This document shows, piece after piece, positions 6,575 to 8,106 of a stretch of 8,106 nt of DNA. The stretch is from Candidatus Bathyarchaeota archaeon (GTDB lineage: Archaea > Thermoproteota > Bathyarchaeia > 40CM-2-53-6 > RBG-13-38-9): NCBI GenBank assembly GCA_023144075.1, contig JAGLGJ010000042.1, forward strand, positions 1-8,106, read 5' to 3'. The translations under genes were made by a program, and so were the position numbers. The first letter of the stretch is position 1. Each line of letters opens with the position of its first letter. Under the pieces are notes generated by a model. It worked only from the letters and a program-made list of their open reading frames with translations, ran no database searches and was not told where the DNA came from.

Positions 6575-7090
6575 GTGCAGCCTGCAGAGAAATTGAAGCG
6601 AGAAATCGCTAGATCATATGACTCAAATCCTAAAGGTTGGAATGTCTTTGTCGGCCGAGATAAACGAAAATTCAGCCAAGCCCTGATATCTAATGATTCC
6701 AATGTCTGGGTTTTGAAAGAAGAAATTATTAACCCATACAAGTCTGTTGGACTTGGCGTCAAATTAGTTGATCAAGTAGATTCTCTAAAAAGTGCGGCGT
6801 CACAAGAATTTGGCTTAAGGCCACTAAATCAGGTACAAATAAAAAAACTTCTCGATTTAACTAAGAAAGAAAAATCACCTAGAGATTTACTACTTGGAAT
6901 AATGAAGTCGAAACCGGTCTCTTCAGGCAATATTACAAGCCCTTTGATTCTTCAAGGTCCTATTATGACTACTGAGAATCCGTTAAGTTTACTCTCGGAC
7001 AAGCATCGAGAACTTGACCGTAAATTAAACAGTGAATTGAATAAACTGTTATTAAGAAAATATCCTCAGACAGTATTACCTTACCTTTAA
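6575..7090 (+). CDS. Hypothetical soluble protein of 171 residues
   Basis: I do not recognise the family. The product is charged and has neither a signal peptide nor membrane segments. Residues 1-15 look helical (PAEKLKREIARSY), 21-48 look like short strands (GWNVFVGRDKRKF, NVWVLKEE), and residues 138-163 form a basic-acidic helix (LSDKHRELDRKLNSELNKLL). There are no cysteines and no obvious catalytic motif. GTG at 6575 is the first possible start after an in-frame TAG; the nearby ATGs are out of frame. A TATA-like AGTATAAAG at 6560-6568 would start transcription near 6590, so TTG at 6593 on a leaderless mRNA is possible. The gene diverges from DUF1786 and is followed directly by an oligo-T terminator, which supports a separate single-gene transcript. 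Codon use resembles its neighbours. Confidence 0.7.
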   Translation: MQPAEKLKREIARSYDSNPKGWNVFVGRDKRKFSQALISNDSNVWVLKEEIINPYKSVGLGVKLVDQVDSLKSAASQEFGLRPLNQVQIKKLLDLTKKEKSPRDLLLGIMKSKPVSSGNITSPLILQGPIMTTENPLSLLSDKHRELDRKLNSELNKLLLRKYPQTVLPYL

Positions 7091-7116
7091 TATTTCTTTG
7101 ATTTTTTCCTTTTTTA
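7091..7116 (+). terminator. Oligo-T terminator after the hypothetical gene
   Basis: Directly after the TAA are several T-runs, including two of six (7102-7107 and 7110-7115). Archaeal RNA polymerase ends transcripts at such tracts without needing a hairpin. Confidence 0.6.
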
Positions 7117-7182
7117 TCGAGGAATAGTTAAGTATCTTTGCTTAATCATCATCTTAACACATATTTTATTAGTTGATGCTTT

Positions 7183-7929
7183 ATGACTTTGAAAAGTCAA
7201 CAGGTAGTAATGGCAGCTCTAAATGCGACTCTATATGCAGTATTTGGTTACATGACATTTCTTGGAATATTTGCTCCAATAGTTGGTATTGTTCGTTTTT
7301 GGGGGCCAGCTGTTGTGGTTCCAGCAGTATTTGCAGCCCTTTTTGGAGGAATGGTTGGTGGTGTTGGTGCTGCGATTGGCATCTTCATAAGTGACATGAT
7401 TATCCATGGAAATATGCTGTTGAGCCTTGCTGTAGGAGTTCCAGCAAATTTTGTTATGTTTTATATTATTGGGGAATTTGGACGAACTAGACCTAAAATA
7501 TCAGTAGTAAACATGGGATTGATAGCAAGTTGCTTAATTATTCTTGCAATGTTCGTAATACGATTGTTTTTGAGTTCTGAATTTACTTTTGAAGCTATTG
7601 CTATTCTGATAAGTTTCACGTTGATTAGTATTATTTTAGTCATCGCATTGGTTAAGTTCTGGGCTCGTTGGCGCTGGTTCACCGTTGCTTCAATAGTTGG
7701 AAATGCTTTAGGAAGCGCGATAGTAGGTGTAGGTGTCTGGTTGTTTAGCCAATTTTTTATTCTCCCTCTGAACCTTGGTCATAAGTTATCGTTTACTGCA
7801 GCTGTTATCTGGTTTACGTGGACTTTTACAAATCAGATGCCTTTCTTGCTTATTTTTGGACCACCAATTCTGAAGGCGTGCTATAGAGCTTTCCCCTCAC
7901 TCATTGAGCCTCGTTCTTTGGATTCATAA
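7183..7929 (+). CDS. Membrane protein resembling an ECF-transporter substrate-binding (S) component
   Basis: 248 residues with about six to seven membrane segments (roughly 12-31, 43-71, 78-98, 109-130, 137-157, 165-192, 205-228). The N-terminal ALNATLYAVFGYMTFLG, the VRFWGPAVVVPAVFAALFGG stretch (37-56) and GGVGAAIGIFISDM (59-72) resemble S components of energy-coupling-factor importers, which bind vitamins, precursors or metal ions and need a shared EcfT and two ATPases. None of those partners is encoded here, as in group II systems where the S gene stands alone. The substrate cannot be told from sequence. ATG at 7183 begins just before the first hydrophobic stretch. No clear ribosome site is seen, and a short leader from an AT-rich region around 7158-7170 is possible. 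A general small membrane transporter is the alternative reading. Confidence 0.75.
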   Translation: MTLKSQQVVMAALNATLYAVFGYMTFLGIFAPIVGIVRFWGPAVVVPAVFAALFGGMVGGVGAAIGIFISDMIIHGNMLLSLAVGVPANFVMFYIIGEFGRTRPKISVVNMGLIASCLIILAMFVIRLFLSSEFTFEAIAILISFTLISIILVIALVKFWARWRWFTVASIVGNALGSAIVGVGVWLFSQFFILPLNLGHKLSFTAAVIWFTWTFTNQMPFLLIFGPPILKACYRAFPSLIEPRSLDS

Positions 7930-7932
7930 AGC

Positions 7933-7942
7933 GTTATAAAAC
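7933..7942 (+). promoter_or_regulatory. TATA box for tRNA-Leu
   Basis: GTTATAAAAC centred about 30 bp before the first tRNA base, the spacing expected for an archaeal tRNA promoter with a very short 5' leader. It begins immediately after the stop codon of the membrane-protein gene. Confidence 0.55.
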
Positions 7943-7992
7943 AGTCTTATTGATTTGATCTGGAAAGCGGGGGTTGCCAAGCCAGGTCAAAG

Positions 7993-8017
7993 AACTCGGT
8001 TGAACCGAGGTTTGAAG
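7993..8017 (+). other. Noncanonical 25-nt intron in the D arm of tRNA-Leu
   Basis: The D arm is interrupted by 25 bases that must be removed to restore the GGTCAAAGGCG of archaeal tRNA-Leu. Repeated bases allow starts from 7990 to 7993. The chosen placement cuts after the second base of each bulge in a bulge-helix-bulge: central helix TCAA (7987-7990) with TTGA (8012-8015), bulges AGA (7991-7993) and AGG (8016-8018), and an inner hairpin CTCGG-TTGAA-CCGAG with one bulged G (8010). The outer helix is weak, so this is a relaxed form. Confidence 0.8.
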
Positions 8018-8031
8018 GCGCAGGACTGAGG

Positions 8032-8069
8032 TTGTGTATATTCATCTGTATGTTGATGTCATAGCAGAA
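8032..8069 (+). other. Canonical 37/38 intron (38 nt) of tRNA-Leu
   Basis: The intron lies one base 3' of the anticodon. The fold has outer helix CAGGA/TCCTG, 3' bulge AAC (8068-8070), central pairs CTG (8026-8028) with CAG (8065-8067) plus an A-G mismatch, 5' bulge GGT (8030-8032), inner pairs TGTG (8033-8036) with CATA (8060-8063, one G-U), and a distal CATC/GATG stem. This is the usual archaeal endonuclease substrate at the usual place. Confidence 0.85.
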
Positions 8070-8106
8070 CTCCTGTCCCGCAGGGGTTCGAGGGTTCAAA
8101 TCCCTC

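Larger units (their letters stand above)
7967..8106 (+). tRNA. tRNA-Leu (anticodon GAG), two introns, 3' end cut by window edge
   Basis: The acceptor strand GCGGGGG (7967-7973) is followed by TT and a D arm GCCA-AGCCAGGTCAA that rejoins AGGC after an intron. The anticodon stem CAGGA (8021-8025) pairs with TCCTG (8071-8075). The loop C-T-GAG-G gives anticodon GAG (8028-8030), reading CUC. A class II variable arm with CCC/GGG (8077-8086) and the T arm GAGGG-TTCAAAT-CCCTC (8090-8106) follow. With both introns removed, 77 mature bases are visible; a CCCCCGC strand and discriminator outside the window would give 85, the usual length for tRNA-Leu. Whether CCA is encoded cannot be seen. Confidence 0.93.

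Noticed and set aside
6523..6762. Leftward 79-codon open frame opposite the 171-residue gene
   Set aside because: It is antisense to a gene with promoter and terminator signals, has no recognisable domain, and is best explained as a shadow frame.
7173..7394. Rightward 73-codon frame rich in Cys, Ser and Trp overlapping the start of the membrane protein
   Set aside because: Its odd composition is what a +1 shifted reading of hydrophobic codons gives; the membrane-protein frame is far longer and family-like.

Overview
The window is low-GC archaeal DNA. The evidence is a TrmB-family regulator, a DUF123 (GIY-YIG-like) protein, a DUF1786/COG4012 protein, TATA-like boxes with an oligo-T terminator, frequent TTG/GTG starts, and a tRNA-Leu whose two introns both fold as bulge-helix-bulge splice sites. 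Several tRNA introns in one gene point to the TACK side of the Archaea (Bathyarchaeia would fit), but that placement is inference.

Left part (1-3440, minus strand): three tightly coupled genes read leftward. They are a sugar-1-phosphate nucleotidyltransferase with a beta-helix tail, a phosphoglucosamine mutase (GlmM type), and a membrane GT4 enzyme of the UDP-GlcNAc:polyprenyl-phosphate GlcNAc-1-P transferase family, which is cut by the left edge. Together they form a plausible route from GlcN-6-P to a nucleotide sugar to a lipid-linked sugar, the start of N-glycan assembly. All three appear to start with TTG.

Middle (3525-6416): a DUF123 protein is divergent from the sugar operon, and its stop codon interlocks with that of a convergent TrmB-like regulator. 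The regulator lies 16 bp downstream of a thioredoxin. The thioredoxin gene is preceded by a perfect 8+8 bp dyad and by a DUF1786 gene (ASKHA-like fold, function unknown).

Right part (6575-8106, plus strand): an unrecognised 171-residue soluble protein followed by an oligo-T terminator, then a membrane protein resembling an ECF-transporter S component, then tRNA-Leu(GAG). The tRNA has a 25-nt intron in the D arm and a 38-nt intron at 37/38. The window ends exactly after the T stem, so the last eight bases of the mature tRNA are missing.

I found no CRISPR array, insertion sequence, phage gene or recognisable defence system. The most notable items are the two-intron tRNA, an altered Asp-Asp motif in the GT4 enzyme, the dyad before thioredoxin, and the convergent gene pair with a hairpin over both stop codons.
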